From Lumbricus rubellus (lineage: Eukaryota > Annelida > Clitellata > Crassiclitellata > Lumbricidae): a DNA stretch of 64,000 nt. The stretch covers positions 6,616,400 to 6,680,399 of the forward strand of contig OX243822.1 of the NCBI GenBank assembly GCA_945859605.1. The letters run 5' to 3'. A model generated the notes under the pieces. That model searched no databases and had not been told where the DNA came from. It saw nothing but the letters and a program-made list of their open reading frames with translations. The translations under genes and the position numbers were made by a program. Positions 10,218-21,458 of the stretch are shown here, in pieces (position 1 is the stretch's first letter; each line of letters starts with the position of its first letter).

Positions 10218-12091
10218 TAGGGTGGAGTGAAAAACACGAAAATCAAAATTTTTAAACGTAACAGCAATAAAAAGTTGTCTAATGGTATGGGGTCAAGAAA
10301 TCTCACAAAAGTTTTGAAAAATATTAATGTCTTCGTTTGCCACCAGAGGGCCAAAGTTTCGAAAAATTGTCTTTTTAAAAGAAAATTTATGGTTTTCTTA
10401 TGAAATATTTTTCATGCAACACAATATGCCACCACACAATATACCGTTGGAAAGAGCTCTTAAAACTGATTAAAATGATGTATTAACTTTTAGAATAGTC
10501 CCATATTTCTAGAAGATATTAACTTTTTACTATACCCCACATTCGTGACATGTCGCTATGCCTGAAAACTGTAAAACACTAATAACTTTTTTATCCTTTG
10601 AGATATTTCAACTTGTGATATGTCATTCGATTCAGTTTAAGACGGCTGTTTTAATGGTGCATTGAAACATCCAAAACCATCCACGAAAAAGTTCTAAATC
10701 TCATGAAACCATACAAAAAGAGGAAAACTAAAGAAAAATATTGGGAAAAATTGCAAAACTATGAAAAAAGGTGTAAAGAAAAACTTTTTGACATTGCAGC
10801 CTGCAAATACACCAGTGAAAATTGCAAAATGTCCCAAAACAAGAAGATCCCACCAGAGTAAATAGAGTTCCAACATGATCATGGTACAATAATTACACTG
10901 GACAACAAATTTTAAAAAAATTTGATTTGGGGGAAAAAACTTTGATTGTTTTCTATAGAAGTTGACGCGCTGAACACGATGGTGTGCTCAGAATTTTTCT
11001 ATCACGTAAGGTTTTTGAGAAAAACAATATGCAAGATTTTAACTTAAATACTCATATATTGTATATATTTTTTTAAACTATAAATTATTATTTTTTATTT
11101 CCGAAAAAACTTTGACCGTTTTCTAAAGAAGTTGACGTGCTGAACACGATGGTGTGCTCAGAATTGTTGTATCACGTAAGGTTTGTGAGAAAAACAATAT
11201 GCAAGATTTTAACTTAAATACTCATATATTGTATATATTTATATATACTATGAATTATTATTTTTTATTTCCGAAAAATCTTTGACTGTTTTCTATAGAA
11301 GTTGACGTGCTGAACACGATGGTGTGCTCAGAATTGTTGTATCAAGTAAGGTTTTTGAGAAAAACAATATGCAAGATTTTAACTGAAATGCTCGTTTGTT
11401 GCATGCATTTGCAATATACAACAATTTAATTTAATTGGAAAACAAATCTTTAAAACAGTTCTTCCTCATAATATTGGGTGCTGATGATGACTGTATCACT
11501 TAGAAATGCTGATAAACATGAAGTTAAAGGTTTTCATAGTTATTCCCTGTTCAGTATATTTTCCCCAATATTTTCCTTTAGTTTTCCTCTTTTTGTATGG
11601 TTTCATGAGCGTTCTAAATTCTTCGTGGATGGTTTTGGAAGTTTCAATGCACCATTAAAACAGCCGTCTTAAACTGAATCGAATGACATATCACAAGTTG
11701 AAATATCTCAAAGGATAAAAAAGTTATTAGTGTTTTACAGTTTTCAGGCATAGCGACATGTCGCGAATGTGGGGTATAGTAAAAAGTTAATATCTTCTAG
11801 AAATATGGGACTATTCTAAAAGTTAATACATCATTTTAATCAGTTTTAAGAGCTCTTTCCAACGGTATATTGTGTGGTGGCATATTGTGTTGCATGAAAA
11901 ATATTTCATAAGAAAACCATAAATTTTTTTTTAAAAAGACAATTTTTCGAAACTTTGGCCCTCTGGTGGCAAACGAAGACATTAATATTTTTCAAAACTT
12001 TTGTGAGATTTCTTGACCCCATACCATTAGACAACTTTTTATTGCTGTTACGTTTAAAAATTTTGATTTTCGTGTTTTTCACTCCACCCTA
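10218..12091. mobile_element. Foldback DNA element with ~530-bp inverted repeats
   Basis: Inverted repeats of about 532 bp (10218-10749 and 11559-12091) begin TAGGGTGGAGTGAAAAACAC and differ at only a few positions by eye. An exact 8-bp duplication GTTTGCAG flanks the element (10210-10217, 12092-12099), as for hAT or P-type transposition. The roughly 810-bp middle has three direct 170-bp repeats and no transposase ORF, so it is non-autonomous. It interrupts an RTE-like LINE 3' UTR. Near-identical arms point to recent insertion or arm homogenisation. Confidence 0.88.
10930..11440. repeat. Three 170-bp tandem repeats in the foldback centre
   Basis: The word GTTGACGYGCTGAACACGAT begins at 10961, 11131 and 11301, an exact 170-bp period. 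Each unit runs from AACTTTGA..GTTTTCTA to ATTATTTTTTATTTCCG; the third is truncated. Confidence 0.85.
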
Positions 12092-12210
12092 GTTTGCAGC
12101 CCTCCCGGATAAAACAAACTACCGCAACAGAAACGACACAGATGAGACTGTGTCGCCCGATCGGCTGCCAGCGCGAGGAAGGGACTAAGTACTAAGTAAG
12201 TAAGTTTGTT
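12092..12210 (+). repeat. RTE-like LINE 3' UTR, right part
   Basis: Continues the LINE after the foldback: CTGTGTCGCCCGATCGGCTG, then CCAGCGCGAGGAAGGGAC and a TAAGTAAGTAAG tail. Confidence 0.6.
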
Positions 12211-12273
12211 CAGCTTGTAATGTCGCGATGTTAATATTTTTCGATGGGCGGCAGCAAAATGTTGAATGCTATA

Positions 12274-13097
12274 CAGGGTGGCGCAGAAAAAACCGGACTA
12301 TTAGTAATTATCGCCTTAAAACTATATCATTAGACAGAAATGACATAGAAAAATGGCATTGGTTTGGCATTTAATATAACATTGAATGAATTGTAAAATT
12401 TCAGAATTTTCTCAATGCGTATACAGAAATTTCAGTCAAAGTGATGTTCAATATGTCCTCCGTTTGCTGCGATAACCGATTAATGATAATCGCTTGCGAA
12501 ACTGTCCAATAGCCCGGTTGATAGTGTGCTCGCTGATTTCGTCCCAGCATGCGGTCAGAACTTCTTTCAAATGTTCAATATCTCGAATTCTCTGCCTGTA
12601 GAAAGCTGCTGAAGCATTCCCCAGATCGAATAGTCTACGGGATTCAAGTCCGGACTGTTCGGTGGCCAATTTTCTGGTTCAATAAAGTCTGGAACGTGAG
12701 CAGTGAGAAAAGCAACTGTTTTTCGTGAACGATGAGCAGGTGCTCCATCCTGCTGGAAAGTGAAATTGTCACCAGAGTGAGCTATAATGTCTGGCAGTAA
12801 TCCTTGATGTAGGACGACGTCACAGAAATAGGAACTGTTAACCTTTGCTCCTCGTTCAACGAAAACTAATGACGATTTCCCCAGCTGCGACACGGCAACC
12901 AAAACCATGATGCTCTGTGAGCTCTTCTGACCTTTCAGCAAGTGTTCTGAAGGAATGTCTCGTTTCACAGCTACGTTGGTGTACACTCGACCATTTTTCT
13001 GTGTCATTTCTGTCTAATGATAGTTTTTAGGCGATAATTACTGTGATTATTCAAACGATGCAATTGCAAAAACTCCGGTTTTTTCTGCGCCACCCTG
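12274..13097 (-). mobile_element. Deleted Tc1/mariner element (DD37D type), copy 1
   Basis: Inverted ends start CAGGGTGGCGCAGAAAAAAC and the element is flanked by TA on both sides (12272-12273, 13098-13099). At 824 bp it is shorter than the usual 1.3 kb. The minus strand carries the C-terminal half of a DDE transposase. Confidence 0.9.
12448..13007 (-). pseudogene. Mariner transposase, C-terminal half, frameshifted
   Basis: Reads minus strand from 13007. FQQDGAPAHRS and WPPNSPDLNPVDYSIWG carry the second and third catalytic Asp with 37 residues between them, the DD37D (maT-like) spacing rather than the DD34D of classical mariner. The helix-turn-helix N-terminus and the first Asp region are missing. 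A frameshift near 12600 moves the last part (VYRQRIRDIEHLKEVL-like) into another frame ending at 12448. It cannot encode an active enzyme. Confidence 0.85.
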
Positions 13098-13099
13098 TA

Positions 13100-14087
13100 G
13101 TTAGTGAATTATCACAATTATGATAACATTATGCCTATAATAGGCAGCCTATAATTTATTATAGTTGATAATTACCATCTTCCAATTAGCCTAATAAGAT
13201 TGATGTCTACCAGGGCTTAAAATGTGACTGGACGGTCATGAACGGCCTCCAGGCACTTATTTTCAAATCTCAATGACGTCCTTCCACTTATTAGGCCAGC
13301 ACAGCCAGGAACGGTATACATACGCGTCCAGGCACTTCTGCTTTGGCACTTTAAGTACCGATGTCTACCAATTCTTGCTTAAGATTATGGTAAATCTTTA
13401 GTTGCTTTGCTACCCGGGTTCGGCTGAACTCTCCGTGTAGCCAACGCGTAGGAGTTTGACGATGGTGACTGTCTTGTGCTTCTCGAGCGGAGTCTTTGCC
13501 TAAGGATGACTGTCGTTGTGACGTTACCATCAATAGGCTTGAGCTATATGAGTTGGAAGCGTTTATGGCTGCCAGATTTGTCTTGTATTTGTTTTTGTGT
13601 CATGTTTTTGTGTGCTTGTAAACCAGAGTGCGTTTTTGCAGCTGGTAGGCCTACATTAAAGAATATACTTACTTACTTAGGCCTACTTACTTTCATTCTT
13701 TACTCTATAGCTACGCCACTGATCTGCAGGAGGTTCCAAGGTGTTGTAGCATATAAAATTTGAAGGTTGAACCACGTCATATGCTGCACAGACGTCGAAG
13801 AGAGCCAAAAGAGTAACTTGAGACGTGTCGACAGCAGAGTAATTATTATAACATCAGATGTGCAGTACATGGGACTCACGTTCATGACCAATATAATTAT
13901 CTATGTCTGTAGGGCCTACGATATAACAATTATAACTGAAGTAGATCGCAAAGAAACTATTACTCGTTATCTATCTATGCGCTGGAAACCTAGCCAAGAA
14001 ACTAATAGGTTTTGCCGAAAGTAATTGTGCTTTACGATCTCTCAAGAGGATGCACACAGATCTCGTAATTTTAAACTTTTTTGTCTG
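13100..14087. other. No gene recognised
   Basis: Several short ORFs of up to 95 codons, none with recognisable motifs. TAGGCCTA palindromes occur near 13649 and 13679. Confidence 0.35.
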
Positions 14088-14609
14088 AGCCGGTGTCACG
14101 AAATAGAGCATTGTCCGTATTAATCTTATCCCCAGATGAAGAGAAGTTGGAAAAAACCACGTCCGCGCGTATTTATTTTCTCGTAGGCCCTATTAATTTC
14201 TAATTCCACCTTCCATTTAACTTCCACCTGCTTTGTTTTGAACAGTGACACTAACAGGTAATGTCAGGTATGTCTATTCCTGTAGGCCTACTATAATTTT
14301 GTTTGATTTGGTTATAGAGCACTAAGAACATTTAGAACACTTAAGAACACTTAGAGTCACTAACTAAATTCGAGTGGCCTTGCTCTGAGCATTGCTTAGA
14401 AGTTAGGACACTTAAAACAATCAGAGTCACTTTAAATGTTGATTACAGCATGATTTCTTTCATTTATACGCATTTTTCAATAATCGGGATAGAATGGTTT
14501 ATGCCCCCAGATAGTCTTTAGATACCGGTATATTCCATCCAGAGAGATGGATTTATTCATCTGCCCAGATAGATTTAAGTGGGAATAGAATATTCGGTCA
14601 CACCGGTGT
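14088..14609. mobile_element. AGCCGGTGTCACG MITE, family D, first unit
   Basis: Left end AGCCGGTGTCACGAAATAGA. The right end merges with the left end of the next unit at CACCGGTGTC. Landmarks GCATTGCTTAG, GATAGAATGGTTTAT and AGAATAGAATAT recur in the copy at 17316-18062. Confidence 0.65.
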
Positions 14610-14995
14610 CACGAAATAAAGTCTCCCCCAATACAAAGTATCCCCCGAAACAGAGTCTCCCCCTCGCTGAAAATCTGTTTTGGACGACATTTTTCTGGTG
14701 TAAAAGTATATACATGTTCGTGTTAAATAACGTGTTATCGTGTTAGCAACGTAAACTAACGGTTTGATATGCTTATCTATTAATTTTATGCGATTGTAGC
14801 CGATTTCACGATCAACGGGGGAGACTTTGTTTCGTGGGCGGAGGAAATATTCTCTCCCCCCGGAGACTTTATTTCAGAATATAGTCTCCAGGGGGCGAAT
14901 TTATTCTAGAACAGATCCTCCGGGGGAGAATCTATTTCGAAATAAAGTCTCCGGGGGAGACTTTTAGGGGGAGACTCTATCACGCGACACCGGCT
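14602..14995. mobile_element. Family D MITE, second unit
   Basis: Left end ACCGGTGTCACGAAATAAAG, right end GACACCGGCT, with many internal CGGGGGAGACTTT/AAAGTCTCCCCC inverted words. It sits directly against the first unit, sharing the CACCGGTGTC junction. Confidence 0.65.
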
Positions 14996-15712
14996 CTGTA
15001 TGCGAGGTTGTCATTAATCATTTAATTAATAATAACAAAGTACAACACTTACAGTAATTATATCAGGAGGATGTCCTTGTCGCACATGACATCGGTTTCA
15101 GCCTTAACAGTTGATGCTACTGTTGCGTTTATCCTTAGATCCTATCGCTGAATTCTTTTCAGTTTTCACCAATGAAACAATGTGCTTTGAGGTCGTGTTA
15201 CAAAAATTAATGAGTTTTAAAGCTGAATAACCTATTATTGGTGAGTAAATGGACTTGTACAAGAGCAGTTTGGTTAGTTTACAATTTCTTCTTTTCCTTC
15301 AGGCTTGAATTAATCTCTCTCTACAGAGGGGTCAGCCACTCGGATCTTCCTTTTCCACTTTCCTCTGTCTTTAGTGTCTTCATTTTTCAGTTTGAGTTGT
15401 TTCATCACTTTCATGTCCTAAACTCAAATTTGCTTCAGACCACTCTGGAAGAAAATACACCCGTACTAGTCACACATTAATATTGCCTCTGCTGGTTGAA
15501 CTTGTTGTGTGTGGCCTTTATAAAGCTTTGGTGCTCTGCGACAACATCAAACTCCGAATTTCTGAAGTGTTACTCAACAGCTGAACGCTGTGCACCAGCT
15601 TATTTGCGGCCGGGGCTGCGGCGTAGCTGCAGGGCTGAAAGTGGTTTGAGAAAGGAGCCCAGTCTGAGGCGGAGTACGGCGAGACCATTTGTCCGAAAAG
15701 TTTGAACAGAAG
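14996..15712. other. No gene recognised
   Basis: No convincing coding or repeat structure seen. Confidence 0.3.
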
Positions 15713-16014
15713 CAGGGGCGGATCCAGGGAAGCCAATCCGGCCATGGCCCCTCCCCATTTAGAAATGCCCATGTATCGTGTCCCCCCCCCCATTGGTTTC
15801 AACAAGCTTATCTAGTATATTTCCAAGGAATTGGACTTAAAGACTAAAAAAGGTCATCAACTTTTTGGCGGATAAAATGGTATTTTTCCCAAAAATTTTG
15901 CCAGATGACTAAAAAAAGCCATCAACTTTTTTGCCCGATACGGAAGAAAAATTTCAGTCCCAAGGCCCATAATTTTTGGCCCCTCCCCGTCCAAAGTTTC
16001 TGTATCCGCTCCTG
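15713..16014. mobile_element. hAT-type MITE, family B
   Basis: Ends CAGGGGCGGATCCAG and CTGTATCCGCTCCTG. Flanks AACAGAAG and ACCAGAAA match at six of eight. Internal hairpin GACTAAAAAAGGTCATCAAC is shared with the other copies. Confidence 0.75.
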
Positions 16015-16299
16015 ACCAGAAAATCTCTTATTTTTTGCTGATCACCTTTTTAAGTCTTTGCCTTAAAAACGCGAATGCATTTATACATGTATGTCCTTAA
16101 ATTCGTTTTAGTGTCCCTTATATTTATCTAGATCAGTGCAGCTGTCCAACCTTTTGACCATGCGGACCACCAAAGAACATCTTTTGAAGCCAGGTTCGAA
16201 GCCAACAGTTCCGATGCGGTCAAAGATCTCTACCACCCTTTTCTTTGTATGAAACTGGAGCCTTATTAGACAATCTTTCACTACGTCTCAAAATACCAG

Positions 16300-16440
16300 G
16301 ATGAACTTGAAATGTCGGGCTCTTGCTGTAGCACCAAAACATTCCCCGGCCGAAGGTCGAGTAGTATGGTGCGTCTGCCATTGAAGTGGCAGTAGAACTA
16401 AGTCCAGGGTTCGAATCCGATTTCACAGCAAACTTTGGTA
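16300..16440 (+). repeat. Possible tRNA-derived SINE
   Basis: Exact box B GGTTCGAATCC at 16408-16418 with a box-A-like TAGTATGGTGC about 55 nt upstream (one mismatch). No cloverleaf could be drawn, so it is not called a tRNA gene. Confidence 0.4.
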
Positions 16441-17315
16441 ACGGCGAAGCCTCTAATCTAGCCTACATAAGCGCGACATGACCTCATTCAGCACTTCTCT
16501 ATGTACACCGTGGTTCAAAAAAGTAAGCCAAATGGTTTTTCATATATCTCTAATGCCTGATAACATATCACGTTAAAAGTTTCCAATTATTTAGAGAATT
16601 GCACCAAGAATACGATTCCAAAATTTCATGCGATAAAGTTAAACGGAAAAGAAGATATGAATCTTTCAACTTCATATGCCGAAATTTCAGTTTACAATCA
16701 ATTTTCTTTTAGGTTCAATGACGTTTTATCGCTCCAACGTCCTGAACTCGACTAAAGTTCTTCACTCTCTGAGAGCTTAAACGCGTCTGCAGCAATGCCC
16801 TCTGTCGTCAATCAAACGACCAGAAGTACCTCATGCATGGGAAGTGACACAGGGGCACCACCTCCCTAAGACGCAGCGGTGAACGTGGGAATCGTAATCG
16901 TAACCTCGAGACTTCTACAGCGCCCACAAAAGCGAAGTCGCGGGAACCAGTTTTTACACAGGCGCTTGATCAAAACAAAATCGACAGGCAGCGGGTCAAG
17001 TCCGAAAAGTCAGGCAGGCAGATAGATGACGGCTAAGGTGGGTGATGTTTAGAGTTGAAATGGCGAGGGATGTGAGCAGAAGAATCCGGATAGGATTTGT
17101 GAAAGAGCAATGTTTTCAGCTTTGAGTGAAAGACCTATGGAGAAACCACGAGAGGTGGAGTTTGGGTGAGCTCGTATGATGGGTCGGAAGTTTACCGTAG
17201 TGCTGGCGGAAATTTGTTCAAAGAGGTGGAACAGCAATGGCTATGGAGCGGTTTCAAATTTCAGCGATGAAGTGCTGGGAGGGCGAAGCAGTGTAATGGA
17301 GGATTAGGAGCGTGT
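16441..17315. other. No gene recognised
   Basis: Moderately GC-rich sequence without long ORFs or repeat ends that I can identify. Confidence 0.3.
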
Positions 17316-18062
17316 TGAACACTCAGAGTCAATAAATAAATTAGAGTTGCCTTTCCTGAACATTGCTTAGGACACTTAAAACAATTAGAATCATTTTAAA
17401 TTTTGATTGCAGCATAAAGTTTGGGTCCGTCCATAAAGTATGTCACGCTATTTTTAACCATTTTTGACCCCCCCCTCCCCCCTGTCACAAACTGTCACAA
17501 GTCTCGGACCCCCCCTAAAGTACGTCACACTTTCTCGGACCCCCCCCCCCTAAAGTACGTCGCACTTTCGATTTTTAAAAAAAATTAACACCTTATTCAA
17601 ATTTAATCTAAAACACACTTTACTATTAAACTGTAACTTTTCCACTTAAAAGAACTATCACATTATGAAAATGACGTTAATAGTAGAATAGTTAATTGTC
17701 AACAGTTGTCACAGTTATTCATTGAAGCATTAACTCAATGTAGATTGAATTTGAAAACAAACATTGCAAAAATTAGACTAGACAATCATATAAAACACAT
17801 CATTTAAAAAAACAAATGTGTGACGTCACACATGGCTTGACCCCTTCCCCCTTGTCACAAACTGTCACACTTTCTTACACCCCCCTCGAGCGTGACGTAC
17901 TTCATGGACGGCCCCTTTTCAATTATACGAATTTTTCAATAAAAGAGATAGAATGGTTTATCACTCCCTCGGATAGTCTAGATCGGTTAATTCCATCCGG
18001 GGGATAAATTAATTCATCCCCCGGATAGCTTTAGGGAGAATAGAATATCACGTGACACCGGT
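17316..18062. mobile_element. Family D MITE, 5'-truncated, split by a family C MITE
   Basis: Matches 14330-14609 on both sides of the insertion at 17423-17915 (GCTTAGGACACTTAAAACAA, then GATAGAATGGTTTAT and GAATAGAATATCACGTGACA). Ends GACACCGGTT. Confidence 0.65.
17423..17915. mobile_element. GGGGCCGTCC MITE, family C, copy 2 (nested)
   Basis: Same family as 5260-5738, with long interior matches such as CACTTAAAAGAACTATCACA. It is flanked by TTT on both sides (17420-17422, 17916-17918) and inserted in a family D MITE. The uninterrupted family D copy at 14440-14480 is the empty-site paralogue. Confidence 0.85.
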
Positions 18063-18375
18063 TACAGATCTCTCGATTCCTGCCACAGTGATAATATCTG
18101 TCGGTCCTACCTGTAGTACGGTATCGTTCGTTTGTTGTCGGAATTAGCTGATCTCGTTCTGGCGTTAAATCTTCATGGCAAAATCCGGATTTACATATCG
18201 ACAGCACAGATCTTCGCTTCACGTAACGGCGTTGTCCCTTTCTCTGGAGCTTCATCATTGAAACCAGGAACACTTAGTTGGGAATTAAATACGAGTGGTC
18301 TTAGATTTAGTTCGGTCTACAAAACTAAATTGGCCTCTCAAATTTACTATTCCACAATCTTGCACTTATTAAATA

Positions 18376-18446
18376 AGAAGTAAGAGTCGAATGATTGAAG
18401 AAATGAGAAATTTTCTCATTTCTTCAATCATTCGACTCTTACTTCT
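18376..18446. repeat. 71-bp palindrome: 35-bp arms, 1-nt loop
   Basis: Arms AGAAGTAAGAGTCGAATGAT.. (18376-18410) and its exact inverse (18412-18446). The arm is a unit of the tandem repeat further right, so this is a head-to-head junction of satellite units. Confidence 0.9.
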
Positions 18447-19925
18447 AGCATTTTTTCATCATCTCAGTCGTGAAATTCTTCAATTACTTTGCTACTGCTT
18501 CCACTACTATGCTTCGTCCACTCTACCACATCCCATCATAAAACGATCAACACTGCCTATACTTTTCACTTTGATATGAAAGAAAATTGTATCTCGTTAG
18601 ACTGTTCAACTTCTCTCTGCAATTTTTGTTCCTTCAAGAAGTAAGTAATTGTGCAATTGAAGAATTGTGAAATTGAAGCATGTAAAAATTAAGGGTTAGA
18701 GTTGAAGAATTGAAGAAATTAGAACCATTTGCATGAGTTTGCATGTGAAGAGTTTATGCATGAAGTAAGTAAGTATACTTGGAATAGTAGAATTGAAAGG
18801 TTGTGGAATTGAAAGATGCAAGAAGTAAGATTTGAAGGAATGAAGAAATGTGAAAATGAAAAATACGCACGTGTGTAAAGCTGATGATGTGTAGAAAATT
18901 ATCTGAGTAAGTAAGTAAGTAGCAGAGGAATTGTAGAATTGGACGACAGAGATGTTGAATAGTGCAAGAAGTAAGAGTCGAAGGATTGAAGAAATGGGAA
19001 AATGTCAAATACACACATGTGTAAAGCTTAGCCTACGATGAGCAAAAATTACTTGAGTAAGTATCATAGGAATTGTAGAATTGGACGACTGATATGTTGA
19101 AAAATGCAAGAAGTAAGAGACGAAGGGTTGAAGAAATGTGAAAATGATAAATACGTGCTTGTGTAAAGCTCATGGTGTACTGAAATTATTTGAGTAAGTA
19201 AGTAGGCCTAAGTGTCATAGGACTTGTAGAATTGGATTACCAAGATGTTGAAAAAATGCAAGAGTCGAAGGCCTTAAGAAATGAGAAAATGGGAAATATG
19301 CGTTTGTGTGTAAAGCTTATGATGTGCAAACATTTTTCGAGTAAGTAAGTAAGTGGCATAGGAATTGAAGAATTGCACGACTGAGATGATGAAAATTGCA
19401 AGAAGTAAAAGTCGAATGATTGAAGAAATGAGAAATATGTGAAAGATTGTACCAGTGAAAGCTGATTGATAGTGGAAATTATGTGAGTGAGCAAGTATGT
19501 GTATGTGGAATTGTATAATTGTGCGATTGATATGTTGAAATATGTAAATATTAAGAATTGTTGGTGTGAAGAAATGAGAAATATGTGCAGCTTTGTGAAT
19601 GCGAAAAGCCGATGAAGTACATAAATCTTGTGTATAAGTAAGTACGTATGTAAAGATGTGTAGAATTTGCGTGATCGAGATGATGAAAATGCATGAAGTA
19701 AGAGATGAAGGAATATAGAAATGAGAAATATGTGTAGGATTTTACAAGTGCAAAGTTGTTGCAGTGCGGAAATTATGAGATTGAGTAAGTAAAAATCTGT
19801 TGAATTGTACACTTGTGTCATTCAAACGTGGAAAAATGAAAGAATTGTGAGTTGAAGATGTGAAGAAATTGGGAACTAAGAAATAAGTAGATTTTGCAAG
19901 TAAAAAGTTGCTGAAGTTAAGAAAT
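18412..19925. repeat. Tandem repeat block, ~150-180-bp units
   Basis: About eight to nine diverged units carrying TTGCAAGAAGTAAGAGTCGA, GGATTGAAGAAATG, TGTGTAAAGCT, GAGTAAGTAAGTAAGT and AGAATTGGACGACTGAGATG. The first unit (18412-18590) is inverted relative to the rest. Divergence grows to the right. The minus-strand 194-codon ORF here is repeat translation. Confidence 0.8.
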
Positions 19926-19944
19926 TATGTGAATAAGTATGTAT

Positions 19945-20125
19945 GCTCCCACCGTCAAAGTCGTTTCCACACCGCTTCCGCTGCCCCTCCTACTGCTACC
20001 CCCGCTCCCACCGCTGATCCCGCCGCTCCAACCGCTCCCACCACCGCTTCTACCGCCGCTGTCACGGCTCCCACCACCTCTCCCAACGCTCCCACCGTTC
20101 ACATCATCGCTCCCAATGCGCCCAG
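19945..20125. repeat. CCGCTCCCACCA-type GC-rich repeat, block 1
   Basis: Degenerate array built on CGCTCCCAC and GCTCCCACC words, giving Pro/Ser/Thr/Ala or Gly/Ser reading in all frames. Confidence 0.8.
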
Positions 20126-20132
20126 AAAATTG

Positions 20133-20510
20133 AGAAATTTTAAAGTTTGCTAATTTTTTAAACCTTGTGAGAAAATACCTAAGGTTATACAACTATTTAC
20201 GTTACAGACCTTCTGTAAAAATTGAACAATTTTAAAGTTTTCTAAATTTTCATGTTTGTGTGCCAATACCTATGGTTATACAACTACTTACGTTACAGTC
20301 ATTTTTGGGTGAAATTGAAATTTTTTTAAGTTTGCTAATGTTTTCGTTCATGTGACCCAATAACTATGGTTATACAACTACTTGCATTAGGCTATAGGTA
20401 TTTGGGGGAAATAGGGAATTTTTTTAATTTGCTAATATTTTCATGCTTGTGAGCCAACATCTATGGTTATGCAAATACTTTCATTATAGGTATTCTTTTT
20501 AAATTGGACA
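20133..20510. repeat. Four ~94-bp tandem repeats
   Basis: The word GGTTATACAACTA begins at 20183, 20274, 20368 and, changed, 20465 (periods 91, 94, 97). Each unit also has AATTTTTTTAAGTTTGCTAA. It lies between the two GC-rich blocks. Confidence 0.8.
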
Positions 20511-20870
20511 TTGTTGCTACCGCTGCTGTCCCACAGCTCCCACCACCGCTCCCTCTGCTCCTACCACAGATCCCACTGCTCCTGCCACGGTTCCCACTGC
20601 TTCTACCACTGCTACCATCGCTCCACCAACGCTTCAACCCCTTCCACCGTTGCTCCAACTGCTCCTACCTCCGCTCCCACAGCTCCCACCACCGCTCCAC
20701 TGCTCCCACCACCGCTCCCACAGCTCCCACCATCGCTCCCACTGCTACTACCAGCGCTTCCACCATCACTCCCACTGCTCCTACCACCGCTCCCACTTCT
20801 ACCACCGCACCCACCACCGCTCACACTGCTTTAACCACTACTCCCATTACTACCACCGCACCCACCTTTT
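20511..20870. repeat. CCGCTCCCACCA-type GC-rich repeat, block 2
   Basis: Same word set as 19945-20125. A 200-codon ORF crosses it but has the composition of the repeat in every frame. Confidence 0.8.
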
Positions 20871-21234
20871 GCATACACAAACTTTTTGCATACCAAACGC
20901 TGAATGAGCTACTTTTTTGCATAGCGCACATTTTGCATACCACTATCATAGAAGGTCTTTTTATACAGCACACTCGATGGTTTAATTATAATGTTCAAAG
21001 CGTGCGACGGTTGATGGTTGATACGACCCTGGCTGCCACATCTGCTCGTTTAATTACAAAGTTCAAAAACGACAACCGTTGGTGGGCGTTCACATGTCCA
21101 AATTGAATTTTGCCACATGTGCGCGGTGTGCGGGGGGCAGCGACATGCCTTTCATACTTTATTAACAATAGACAATCGCACACAAACAAAGACTCAGACA
21201 CATACAGAGACATACAAACACATGGGCAAAATTT

Positions 21235-21458
21235 GATTGGTTGGCGCGCGAGCACTATGACTTGATTGAAACGTGACAATTTGGAGGCTTGCCATTGGCT
21301 ATGGGCGTGGCTGCGTCAGTAACTCAGTGACGTCATACAATTCCGAGGCGGGAGGGTGTGGCTGGCCCAGTAGCTGTCACCCGTTTTTGGCCCAGTAGCT
21401 GTCCTCTGTTAACTACTTTCATGTACCACTCAAATTTGTAGATATTCCTCTGTGAAAA
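21235..21458 (+). promoter_or_regulatory. Promoter-like segment of the VLIG-like gene
   Basis: Upstream of the ATG are two inverted CCAAT boxes (GATTGG near 21235-21240, CCATTGGCT at 21292-21300), a GGGCGTGGC KLF/CACCC-type box (21303-21311), a perfect palindromic CRE TGACGTCA (21328-21335) and GGCGGGAGGG. The 16-bp TGGCCCAGTAGCTGTC is repeated at 21363-21378 and 21388-21403. No TATA box is evident, and no interferon-response element was seen. Transcription start is unknown. Confidence 0.5.

Noticed and set aside
19237..19821. 194-codon minus-strand ORF
   Set aside because: Made of the ~170-bp satellite units; Ser/Leu/His-rich without motif.
20504..21106. 200-codon Pro/Ser/Thr/Ala-rich ORF
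   Set aside because: It spans the CGCTCCCACC repeat and all overlapping frames are equally open, so the length comes from repeat composition.
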